From NCBI GenBank assembly GCA_028023455.1, contig JAQFVV010012400.1, positions 11,785,748 to 11,849,747 on the forward strand: a DNA stretch of 64,000 nucleotides, read 5' to 3'. Positions 42,001-54,000 of the stretch are shown here, one piece after another. The first letter of the stretch is position 1; the number at the start of each line of letters is the position of its first letter. The notes under the pieces are model-generated. The model was not told the origin of the DNA. It did not search any database and worked only from the letters and a program-made list of their open reading frames with translations. Origin of the DNA: Epiperipatus broadwayi. Taxonomy: Eukaryota; Onychophora; Udeonychophora; Euonychophora; Peripatidae. The translations under genes and the position numbers were made by a program.

Positions 42001-45000
42001 AATCACCATGTAAATGTTTAAATGCCTTTTCATGATCTACAAATCCAAGTCCTGTATATCAATTCTTTTTATAACTTCTCTCAAATATGGATGTTGGTTA
42101 AAATACAAAGTTTGTTGTAGATGAATTGTAAATATCTTAATAAAGATTATCATCTTTCTTAAATATCAATATTACTATTGCATTCTTTCAATCATCTGAT
42201 CCATCTTTATCATTTAAAGATTTGGTATATGATTTAGACATTTTTTTTATTTCTTTACCTGCTTTTTTTTTTAAATATTAGATATAATTCCATCATTTCC
42301 TAGAACTTTTGCCTCTTTTTCATAGATTTAATTTTATATCTTGCCTCTTCACTTAAAATATTTATAATTCCGCTATAATAAATGTAGGGGATACATTGGT
42401 TTTTTGTTCTTTACTATTATATAATTCCTCATAGAATTTTTGCACATATTTTATAATGTCATTTCTTTTTTAATATTAGTCCCATTATTTCTTACCACTG
42501 AAATGATTTTCTTTCCAATACCAAGATGATATTTTATATTTTTGAGAATTGTATTTTTTTTCTATTACTTTCGTTGCCAATTTTTTCTTATATCCTTATT
42601 AATTCTTTTTTTTTTTCATAGTAGATTTTACTTTTCATAAGCAGCTGACATAGTAGTAAAAATTGCTGATTAGAGTAAAGACTTCATTAATTGATTTCTA
42701 TCTGCCACTTTTGCATTAGAATGTCACTTGAAGTTTTTTGAAAAAGATCATGCTATAAGTAAAATTAAATAGATTTATTAGACTGATTGCACTGTTTCTA
42801 TCTTGTGTTGATGTCTTAAATATTATATAATTTTGAATGTGTTCTAGTAATATTTCAAATTTGAACTTAAATTATATACTGTTGTGTTGGGCTGAATTGC
42901 AGGGTTCAGACTCAAACCAACAGTAATATTAAAAATATAAACACTATTTAATATGTATAATTTATTAGAACAAATATACATACATATTATACAATCAGTA
43001 AATACAATTTGTCATAAAACTTAGTTAATAATGAGCTGGTCATGCGAAATGACTGGACTAGCTTCCAGTTGTATATATTAGCTTGCCTTGTGAGTTCTAG
43101 TCTTCACTCTTCCAGCCGTACTGGACAGCTTGCCTCGAGTCTGCCATAGTCATAGCAGTTTCTAGGCCTACTGGACTTGCCTCACTGCATAGACATATCA
43201 GTAGTGAATATAGTAGAAATACCTTCGCTGTTGGAAGTGGTTTCATGGACAGCACGTTCAGGTAGACAGACGTTTTCTCTCTTAAGAGCTCATACTGTTG
43301 TTTAGGTTAGACAGCCATTCTCTCTGGCTTGCCTCCAAAAATGCTGACTATTTATTACCAGATCCCCTCCCTTACCAGCAGCAATCGGATTCAGAGAGCC
43401 TAACTAATAGTAGGATTTTATACACGTTTTCACATTGCCATACTTCTGTTTTACCCTTTGACCACATTTATACATTGGTTATCCACATGTTTATACATTG
43501 GTTAGCGGCAATGTGTGCTCAATCCGATCAGATAAGGAAGAAATCTGCACTAGTCCACTTCTGAAGGCAAGGACAGATATGTTTTGTACTACATATAATT
43601 TATATATCATAATTATCCTTGCTTTTTTATTTATTGATTTAAGTTATTCCCGCCTCCCCCCTTTGCACTTACATTGTAACAAAAAGATAAGAATCAGATA
43701 GGTGTAGGGTATTATAATCAAACAAAAAACTATCTAAAAGATTAGGAATAATAATTACATGTAGATAAATGAACAATTCATCACTGACTGGTCATATAAA
43801 AGAATCAGGCTGGTCTACTAATATGAATACAAATATATACAACTCAAAATGTGGATACTTCTCAATGAATGCTTTCTATACTATGCTTGAGTAGATTTAA
43901 ATATTATTTTCTAATACAAATAAAGGAATAATCATAATTAGATATATTTTTGCCAAATAATAGTACTATCTAAAAATTAACTTATTAAATAGAAGGAGTC
44001 TCATTTATATATAATATTTAATATTACTAATGCTTCTACTTTCAGATATTCATCAAAATACGAATAGATATAATTAAGTCTATGATCAAAGTTAAAAATT
44101 GGGCCTTACACAGTTGCAATTGACAAACAACTTAATTATATAGACATAAACACCCTTCCCTCTCCAATTTTTTATCAAAATGAGATAATCTCAAGCCAAT
44201 TCAATTAGTTAATAGAGTTTGAGATTAAAGCTTACTTAGATGTTAAGTTAATAAATAAAGTCTATTTTTAAAAAATAAAAATATTAACTAATAACAAGAT
44301 GATTAAAAATAATAATTTTGACTTTTTTCTATTCTATATTTCATATTGATTTCTTGCTTATCAAACTTATCTTTACATTCAATAAATTCTTTTAAGTGAA
44401 TTAATTTTAATTATAAAAGAGTTTTGAAAAAAAAATAGTTACTTAATAATAAATAGTAAGATAACTTTGAAACACTATAACAAATGCCAGTGTCCCCTGA
44501 AAAATGTTCATTTTAAAGTTAGGGCTTTATCAAATGCATTTCATGAAAGACTCCTATTAACCTTTTCACTTTCAAGCAGCCATATTGAATATTTAAAAAA
44601 ATTATGCTAAGCCACAAATTTTATCATAACTTATAAATTTTATTAATAAAAAATGACATAATAAATATTGTTTTAAAGATTCAAACACCAAAAAATGTAA
44701 TTAAACTGAAAAAAATATAGTCATTGATATTCAAAGTAATAAAAAAAAGAAAAGTTAATATCTCTAATAATTATTTTTATATTATTTCATAAATCCTAAA
44801 TTATCATGCATACAACTTAAAATTATATTTTTGTTAGTAGGTTAGTTGGATTTGTCATAAAATTTCTAAAAAATTAGTATATAATAACACTTACTTAAGG
44901 TAATTCATCACTTGAAAACTTCATAGAATAAAGACATTAGTACCTTTCAAATTTCTCAGTAGCCCTTCAAAATGTATTTCCATACAGGGGTTTGCAATGT

Positions 45001-48000
45001 ATAAGTCATTCCTAGTAACATCTCTTATAACAAATAATAAAGAACTTCAATAAGTTTGTAATTTATTAAAAAGTACTACTAAAATAGTCACTATATACAA
45101 AAATAAAATAATAAAATAAAAAGTGAATGAAATGCTAAATTCATTATAGAGTTAAGCTTGAGGTACATAAGTTTGTAGTTTATATATATACTGTCAAAAT
45201 CGTTACTTTTAGTGTATTTTTTATTATTAAAATGCAGATAAGAAATTATACAAAAATCTAAATCAGGTCATTATATTTTCAAAATGTGTTCATCTTTGTC
45301 TCATGTCAATTAATTCAAATACCCACCCAAATTCACATCATATCAAAAAATGCAGATAATTCACGATATAATTGTACACAATCATGAGCTTTTTTTTTTT
45401 TGTTAGCTTCAATAGTAATTTTTTCATAAATTTTTTTATCAAGTATATATACAGTATATATAAATAAAATAATAATTAAAAAATATGCAGCTTTGAAATT
45501 TATATTGCAATAGTCTATAATCAGCCTAAGTTTATGTACTGTCAAAATCATTACTTTTAGCATTTGCTTATTTTTACTATTATTAAAATGCAGACAAAAA
45601 ATTATAGAAAAAAACTAAATCAGGTCATCATATTTCCAAAATATATTTATTTTTGTCTCATATCAATTAATTCAAATACTCCAGGCTTACATTATAGAAA
45701 AAAAATGATAATCACGATCTTTTTTTTTATGTTAGTTTCAATAGTAATTTTTGGGTTATATACAATAAAAAAAACAATAATTAAAAAAATATAGAAAAAT
45801 AAAAATACTTATCATTAGGCCCTCATAACGTTGTATTCAAAATACAATGGAAAAAATAAAACTTTTTACCGATATATTTTTCACGCTGAACTGTTCTCCA
45901 GTAACTATCAAAAAAATGAGAGAAAGACAAAAAAATTCAATCTACTTGATACACAAAAATTATCATAAAATTTTTATTTTTTATCGTAGAAAAATAAAAT
46001 TTACCTTTCTTGAAAGTTGAGAGAAAGATGGAAACGAAGGTATGTAAAAAGTGCATGCATAGCCTGCGTAGATTTTCGTTAATCTTAACCTCAACCCGGA
46101 TGCTTATAATTTGAAAATCACTGCCCGAAACAGAAAAATATATTAGTCTATTTCAAAATGCCCTTATTATAAGGATTTCCATCATTGAAAACAAATTTAA
46201 ATCTTTTCACAATACTGTTCTTATTTCTGCATTGATTTATGTAAATTGACATATTTATTCTTATCAATACACAGTAATATTAAATAATGCCTATAACCAA
46301 TAATCAATGAATAGCAATAATTGGAGTATATATTCAGTTCTTAATTTATCTTCTTATAAAAACATTTGATCACTTCTTAATTTCACATTTAATATTTTAT
46401 ATATGTATTCTCATAGAGGAGCTATAAATTATACAGATATGTCACCATCTAATTATAAATTAATATGTTCACAGATAATGTTTTCAAATATTTCTATGGC
46501 TGCACATGTATCAACTGTGTCTCAACATGCATACATATAAATTATGTGTAGAAGTTAAATTATAATGGTTTTTCATAAATTAACAGAATAAAGGTTTTTA
46601 CAAAAAGTATAAGTATTAGAAAAATTACTCATAGAAGTGTATGATATATAGTATACAAGATTGTGTAGTGTCAAACCATATGAATTCTTATACAATAATA
46701 ATTACAAAATAATAATTTTATTTCTTTATTAAAATTTAAATAATTATTTTACATTTTAATTTTCCCTTCTTTTGATATTCTTAATGGGGAAAAAAAGCTC
46801 TATTTAAAATACTTGAGAATTCAAGAATAGATTCATGTATTAGTTTTATAAGGATGTGAACATTGATAATAAATAGTGAAGAGCATTTGCTATTTTTTTT
46901 TTAATTGAATAAGACAAAGATAGGATCAAATGAGCAAAATATCAGCAAATCAAATATAAGTAATCTTTTGCGATATTATAAAATCTTAGATTAATCATCA
47001 TCAAGCCAATACCAGTCATGAGATATAATTTTAGAAAACAGCAATTATCAATATTTCTTGCTATCTGCATATATCTAAATGCTAAAATAATTATAAATAT
47101 GAGCATATATCTAAAAAGTGCTGGAATTATTATATGAATGCTGATCATCATCAATGCTCAGGGCTAATAAATAATTGATCTTCATTACTTTGCATCATCT
47201 AAATAATTTTAAAGAATACTATATAGATATTTACACACATGCTTCAAATGCTATTAATTCAGAGCTAGCTCGGGCACACTATTTAATTTATTCTATTATT
47301 AAATAACTTCATTGGAATAACATAAAATATAGTAATTGATAAGTTTTATTAAATGACAGTAATATTTCAATTCTTTTACTCTGCAGGTTAATATAAATCA
47401 TTTTGTAATGTTTCACTTTTTCAAATACTGGTTTTTATTTTATAATTTGGAATGGACACAATGAGTTCCTAGATCTTTATTTTTCTTTCATTTTGCAGAA
47501 TTTTTTTTGAATATGCATAAATATTTGACATCTAATATATATTGTAACCCACACACACAATACCGCTCCTATACATTATATAAGCAAATGCCCAGGGCGC
47601 CAATTCTATTAATGAATAAAATAATTTAACACTTTATTTGATTTAGAATTAATACTGAGACTCTTCTACTTATGTCTAACTTATAGCTTAGCTCAGTGGA
47701 AGGTTACAGGAAGTCAATAACATATAGTATATAAATAAATGAAGAAATACTATAAATCATTAAAATAAAATATATGCCTTATTTATTAATCAACCAAATG
47801 ATGGAGGCCAATAGAGTTTTATTTGTTCAAACTAATAAAATATAATTTCAATTTGATTTCTTCCATCATCTAAATATACTCTATTAGCTCAATATAACTT
47901 TGACAGAAAAGAAAAGCATAACACTAAATAACTCTACTATTTAGCACATCTTAATCTAAATAGCTAAATTAATGCTAATCTAGGAATATAAAATCAGATC

Positions 48001-51000
48001 TCAGGGAATCTATAATACAGTTTGATTAAAGAAATTATATTATCCAGTAATTTATAACTATAAATAATAAAAAAATATAATGGAATAAATTGAATAATGT
48101 CTTACTGGGCTAGCATTTAGATAATGAAGGAAATAGAGTATCTTTTCATCTCACATTATCTAAATAATAAACTAACTATGCAACCTTTTTATAAGTTTAC
48201 CAAATGGTAAAGTATTTCATATAATGTTTGGATCAAGGAAACAATATTATCTGATTTCAACATATTTATTATCAAATTTATAAAATAATTATATTGTAAT
48301 AGAAGTGTGGAATGTGGAAACTAGAATATGAATGCATATAAGAACAACTCGAGACACAGTTTTGAATAAATAAACAAAGCATTTATTTACATTTGAAATT
48401 CAATTAAATGCAGCTGATTCACAGTGGACCGTTCTAATTTCTAAATTCACAAACAAATTTGCTAACCTAAGTTTGAAATCGTTTCTGTTACATATTTCAA
48501 CATTTATTAATTAGACATTTATGCACATAAATTAACAAATAAATAATACTTTAATATTCTGACTTCAAATATATTTTGGGCTGTTCATTAACACTTTTTA
48601 TCAGCAAACAACACTGAATAAATAAAATATTATATTATGGGCACAATGTACAAGTTTGAGAGGTTACACTAACAATTATTAGAATAAAGCAACTAAATAA
48701 ACTTGGCTATCAAGAGAGTAGCTTTAAATAGCTCAATTAAATAATCCCTTTAAATATCTATACCTTTCACGCATTCAAAAATAGAAATAAAATAATAATC
48801 ATTCTGATGATTTGATGATTTAAAGCTTGCGGTAAATTAATATGATATGATTTAAATATTTACTTCCCGATATATAAATTTAACAGTATTATACTTTCAT
48901 ATTACGCGTGTGTGTGACATCTTATGCTATATAAAAAAAAATCAATATTTTTACATATTGTCAATTTACTTATGAATTATTAAATAAGTGTTTTATTCCG
49001 GACAATGCCATAGACCAACCAACAAAATATAACACTACTTCTACTTTAATATTCAATAAAGAATTTAATCTGACTATTTATCTAACCACCAACTGGATTA
49101 CATATAGCTATGTTTCTATGATAATACAAAAATAAATATTCAAGAGAAATTCAAGCACATGAAGAACAAATAATCTCTTTGGCTAATAAATCAAACAACA
49201 ACTATCCAATTCTGAAATACACTATTGGTGTGGAACTTGTCTCATCACTAGAACAATGGGGAAAATATCACTTCATAAAATACCATTTTATAACACATAC
49301 GTATGCAATCTAGAACATACTTCACTCATGGCACATACTTAAAAATATACTAAGGGAGAGAATCTTCCATCCCAACAAACAGAACATTTCAAGAATAATT
49401 TTCTTTCTCATAGCTCCTCTATGCATTTCATACTACACATTGGCAAATAAATACACATACAGATAAATCATTAATTCCTTCAACTCTTTTAGAATACAAC
49501 ACTATCCAAAATAATAGAGAGAAACAGTTATAAAACTGAATATTTACTAATTAAATAAAATAATTGCATACGACAGACACACACATGCATAAATAAGGGT
49601 GCGAAAAATAATTCCAAATTATATAATATGCAATTATTGTGATAAGTAAATGATACATTGAAAATATAAACTTTTTGCTTAGAACAGATCATCAGCTGTT
49701 TTTAAAAGTTTAAATGGCAATAACTATTATGAATGAGGTTTTACTATTTCTGACAATATTTCTTTCATACGTTAGCTACTCTAAAAGCTAAAAAATTCTC
49801 ACTTCGAGATAAAAGAAAAAAGTGTATAAAATAAATCCCTCTCTTTAATAAAATACCCAAAAAAAAATGAATGTATTTTCTATATAAAAAAAAAAAATCA
49901 TATTTAAATAGTAACAATTTACAAGCATATTCACAATTTGCAAATACACTAATCCGTGATGATCTAGAAGTTCAGAAAATATCATAATTATATAAGCACA
50001 TATAAATAATAAACATGTCTTATCTATCTATGGCATATTAACAACAACAAATAAAAAAAAATAAGTCACTTCTTTTAACTTAAAAGAAAAATTCACTTGC
50101 AAAGTTTCTTTTCCAAAGTTTACTGAATGACACGGAGACAACAAAGATGATTCCAAATGAGTACTTGTTAGCAAAAGCATGAAACACAAAACAAATTCCT
50201 GTATGACAAATGTTTACGATTAAAATTTAATTCAGTAATCTCCAATGCTCTTAGCAAAAAGCTAATTGTGTTTACTAATATAGCACGTGCAGTAATAAAT
50301 TTTTATAATAATAAAGATATGAAAAGATAATTTCAGCCACGTATTTCTTTATAATGATTATTTAATCAATTCCGGAAATATTTAAAACAGGTTTTCGTAA
50401 AGAACATTTGCTTCCCATAATTTGTAAGTTAGCATACACATAATTAATTTTCATCATTACGAATTAATTGTTCACATGAAATCTGCAATTCCTTAAGTAA
50501 TAATATTTTGTTTTATAATAAATTCACACATCAAAAAGAACAAGAAATATACCATATTAATGTCCTTTAATCCTACTTAAGCATATACCCATTCAATAAA
50601 TAGTAATTACTTAATCCTTTGTAAGTCATATATTTATTTCTTTAATAAAAACATTTTTTATAAGCATAAACAATATGCGAGATTATCATTACATAGTAAT
50701 TTAAAATAAAGTACACATGCATCTTTCTGTTTTAATCTGACTTTTGTATAAGCAGAATATAACTTGAAATGAGAGTTTAAAAATAGTCTTGCATAGATTT
50801 CCACAAGATATTATGAAGTTCATACAATTTTGTTAAAAGACTATAGAGTTTATGCACTTTCATTTTCTTCTTAATAATAATAAATGTAAGCAAACAAGTA
50901 GAATAAATTTATCAGCATAGAAATACATTTTAAGAGTAAAAAAAAAAAAAAAATGATAATGTTAATTTAACGTTTAACTGAGGAAAGAAAATGAAGAGAT

Positions 51001-54000
51001 ATACCTTTCTTATAATTTAGCCGGTCATCTTGGCTTAAAACTTTCTGGTAACTATAATTCCCATAATGACTTTTAACAATTCACTTTGGAGTTTAAATTG
51101 ACTTGATTTCTGGAAGAGATAGAAAAACTGGCACAGGCAGAATGAACAAAGCAATGGTTGAAACAACAATAATAATAAGCAATTTTTATTACTGGCTATC
51201 AGTTAAATGGATATCCCTTCCATCAATCAAGAGGTCATTTCACTCTCCAAAGGTCAACTCCACCCTTTGCACTCAGTAATGAAGAGAAAATATTCAAGAA
51301 ATCTTTTCTTGAAAAAAAAAAAAAATCATCTTGACCTACATTAAATCAAATCAAATAAAAAAAAAAGTAACTTTTTATATTTTCAAAATAAATGAATATT
51401 AATTAGCTATTAAATAAAATGGTTGATAATGCTATTTAGTTTGTTAAATAATTCACTAATCCAGATATTCACTAATCACTCAAAATATATATATACTTGC
51501 AAAATTATTAAAGATATTTACTGTAATTTAAATGTTTTACTATAAGTAATATTTTGTACTGTGATTAGATGTGAAAATGAAATGAGATGATACAGACATA
51601 CATATATACTGCAATATGAATATTAAATTATCCTGACTAAATATAACTGATATGGCTATGGGTTAAACATATTTTACTGATTATAATACCTGCACCTGGA
51701 TGGGTATCAATGAATAATAGATCAGAAAATCATCTAAACAAATACCAACCACTATTCTACAAATTAATAAAACAACTTTGCATCAACTTAACTTGCATAA
51801 CAACAATTCCTCTAATAACCCCCTCCCCTTCTTGCATTAAATACTTCATCAAATACAATAATAATAATAAATGCTTATAAAATTGCCAACCAATAATTCA
51901 TAAGCAACTCACATATAAGAGTTTAGACCATTAATAGAAAAATTTTAGGGCTATTTCATTTTTTTTTTTAGTAAAATGCAGTTATTCACTACTTATATAA
52001 TTTAATTACTTGTGCCCATTCAGGTCACAATATATACACCTGGGTCTCATTCTATGCGGTAGATAGGTTCCACAGAAAACCCGCATTAAAAAAAATCGCA
52101 CAAAAATAGACTTAACTTACCTTGAAAAATGGGGGATAGGTTCTGTATTTTTCAGAATTCGCATAAAAGCAAAGCAACAAGGAAAATTTACTTTAAAATT
52201 CACATTTAAAAAATAAGCAAATAAAGTATAACTAATAAAAAATTTCAAATATTTAAAAAAAATTAATACAAGTCAAACTTTTTTTACTTTTTTTTATTAA
52301 CTACAGTATTCAATTTTATATTTTTCATACATATTTTAATCATTACCGCTAGCGTTTGTTTGTAAACTGGTAAGAAATCAGATTGGATGTGATGTGATTT
52401 ATTGTGGCTTCTCCTTAAACGAAGTCAAGAATCTCTCGGCAATTATGCCCAGAAAAACCTGTTAGCCACTTTTAGTTTTGTGCTGTGTAAATGGTTTTCT
52501 GTTTCTATATTAAAAAAATGAGATTGTAATCAAAACAAAAAGATTATACATTATAAATAAATAAATAATCAATCAAACAAGATTGAAATAAACAACTATT
52601 AATAATTATATTTAAATAAATCATATTGGATATTTGACCATCATAATGATTATACATTATCATTAGAAATATTATTTTCAGTTTATAAAATCTTCATTTT
52701 TTATTTTAAAAATCTAAAAGATTATTTATTTCTGTTATATATAACAAAATACGGTTTAAAAGTGTAAATTTTTTGAATATTTATCAAGATATTTTTATAT
52801 GTAAGTATAAATCTATTATTATTATTTATTCATTAGTATAAATAGGTTATTTACATAGAAGGTAAAATTCTAAATACAGCTTCAGGCCATATTCACGTTA
52901 GCTGCTAATATAATGTTATATTTTTGAAAAAAAAAAAAGTATTTCAAGTGAAAATAAGTTATTAATAATTTAAATTTCTTATATCTAATAAATATAGTGA
53001 AATATGAAAGATATTAAGAAGAAACATGAATCGCATAACTTCAAAATCGCATTAAAATAATCCACATAAAACGAGACCCAAATGTATATGTATTATTATT
53101 TAAATTAGCAGTAGTATTATGTAGGTAAATGATTAAACAATTCAATATAGAACAAAGATCTTTCTAATAAACTTCCATAAAGGAATAGTAAAGGCTAAAG
53201 TTATTAATGATTTAGCTAAAAATATTTATGTACCACATTTACCAATTAACATTAAATTATTATAACTGGGTTGAGTATAGTCTATTTTCTTGAAAAAAAA
53301 ATTTTTGTTCAAATTTTCCCAATCTACGTTTGAACTCTGATCGTAAATCACGATGTGCTACCATTGAATCTCAAAATCCTTCAGCAATAATTGTTGTATA
53401 TATATATATCCATAGGCACCCACATTTTGTATAAATCTTTTTATTTGTGATTTCTTGATATTCTTTGTAGATATATAAATAATCTGGCTATAACTTATAA
53501 AAGACCATTAAATGTTTATATTTCTATATATGTAGATTTGTAAACACTTGTATATCTAGTTAATACACTTTAACTTTGATGAATTTGTAAACATCAAAAT
53601 AAACTATAATCTTGATCAAAATTATTTACAACAGACCAGTTTACGCATTACAATATGTATATACAAAAATGCATTTTAGTAAACATTTAAATAGACTTTA
53701 TTATTCTTTACTTAAAATGGTTGCTGAAGTGTGTGTATATATATATAACTAAATTACACCAAATTTAAAATTAACAAACTAGCCAAAATTTTAAAAAAAA
53801 TTCACAACCAATCGATTTCATTGTCAAAGCAGATTTCTTAAGTTTGTGTTATGCTTGGGTTCTTTTACACTTGAGAAATCTGTCTTTACATTGAAACTGA
53901 TTGGTTGTGAAAATTTATTTTTTAAATTTTGAGTAGTTTATTAATTTTAATTTGGTGTAATTTAGTTATTTTTATTGACTAGTTTAGCTATTAGTTTTAG

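Noticed and set aside
43298-43701. Open frames in the solo-LTR-like region
   Set aside because: They lie within repeat sequence and have no family resemblance.
47553-48670. TGTAACCC...GGTTACA as an LTR pair of ends like the 6895 element
   Set aside because: The flanks do not match and no shared interior was seen.
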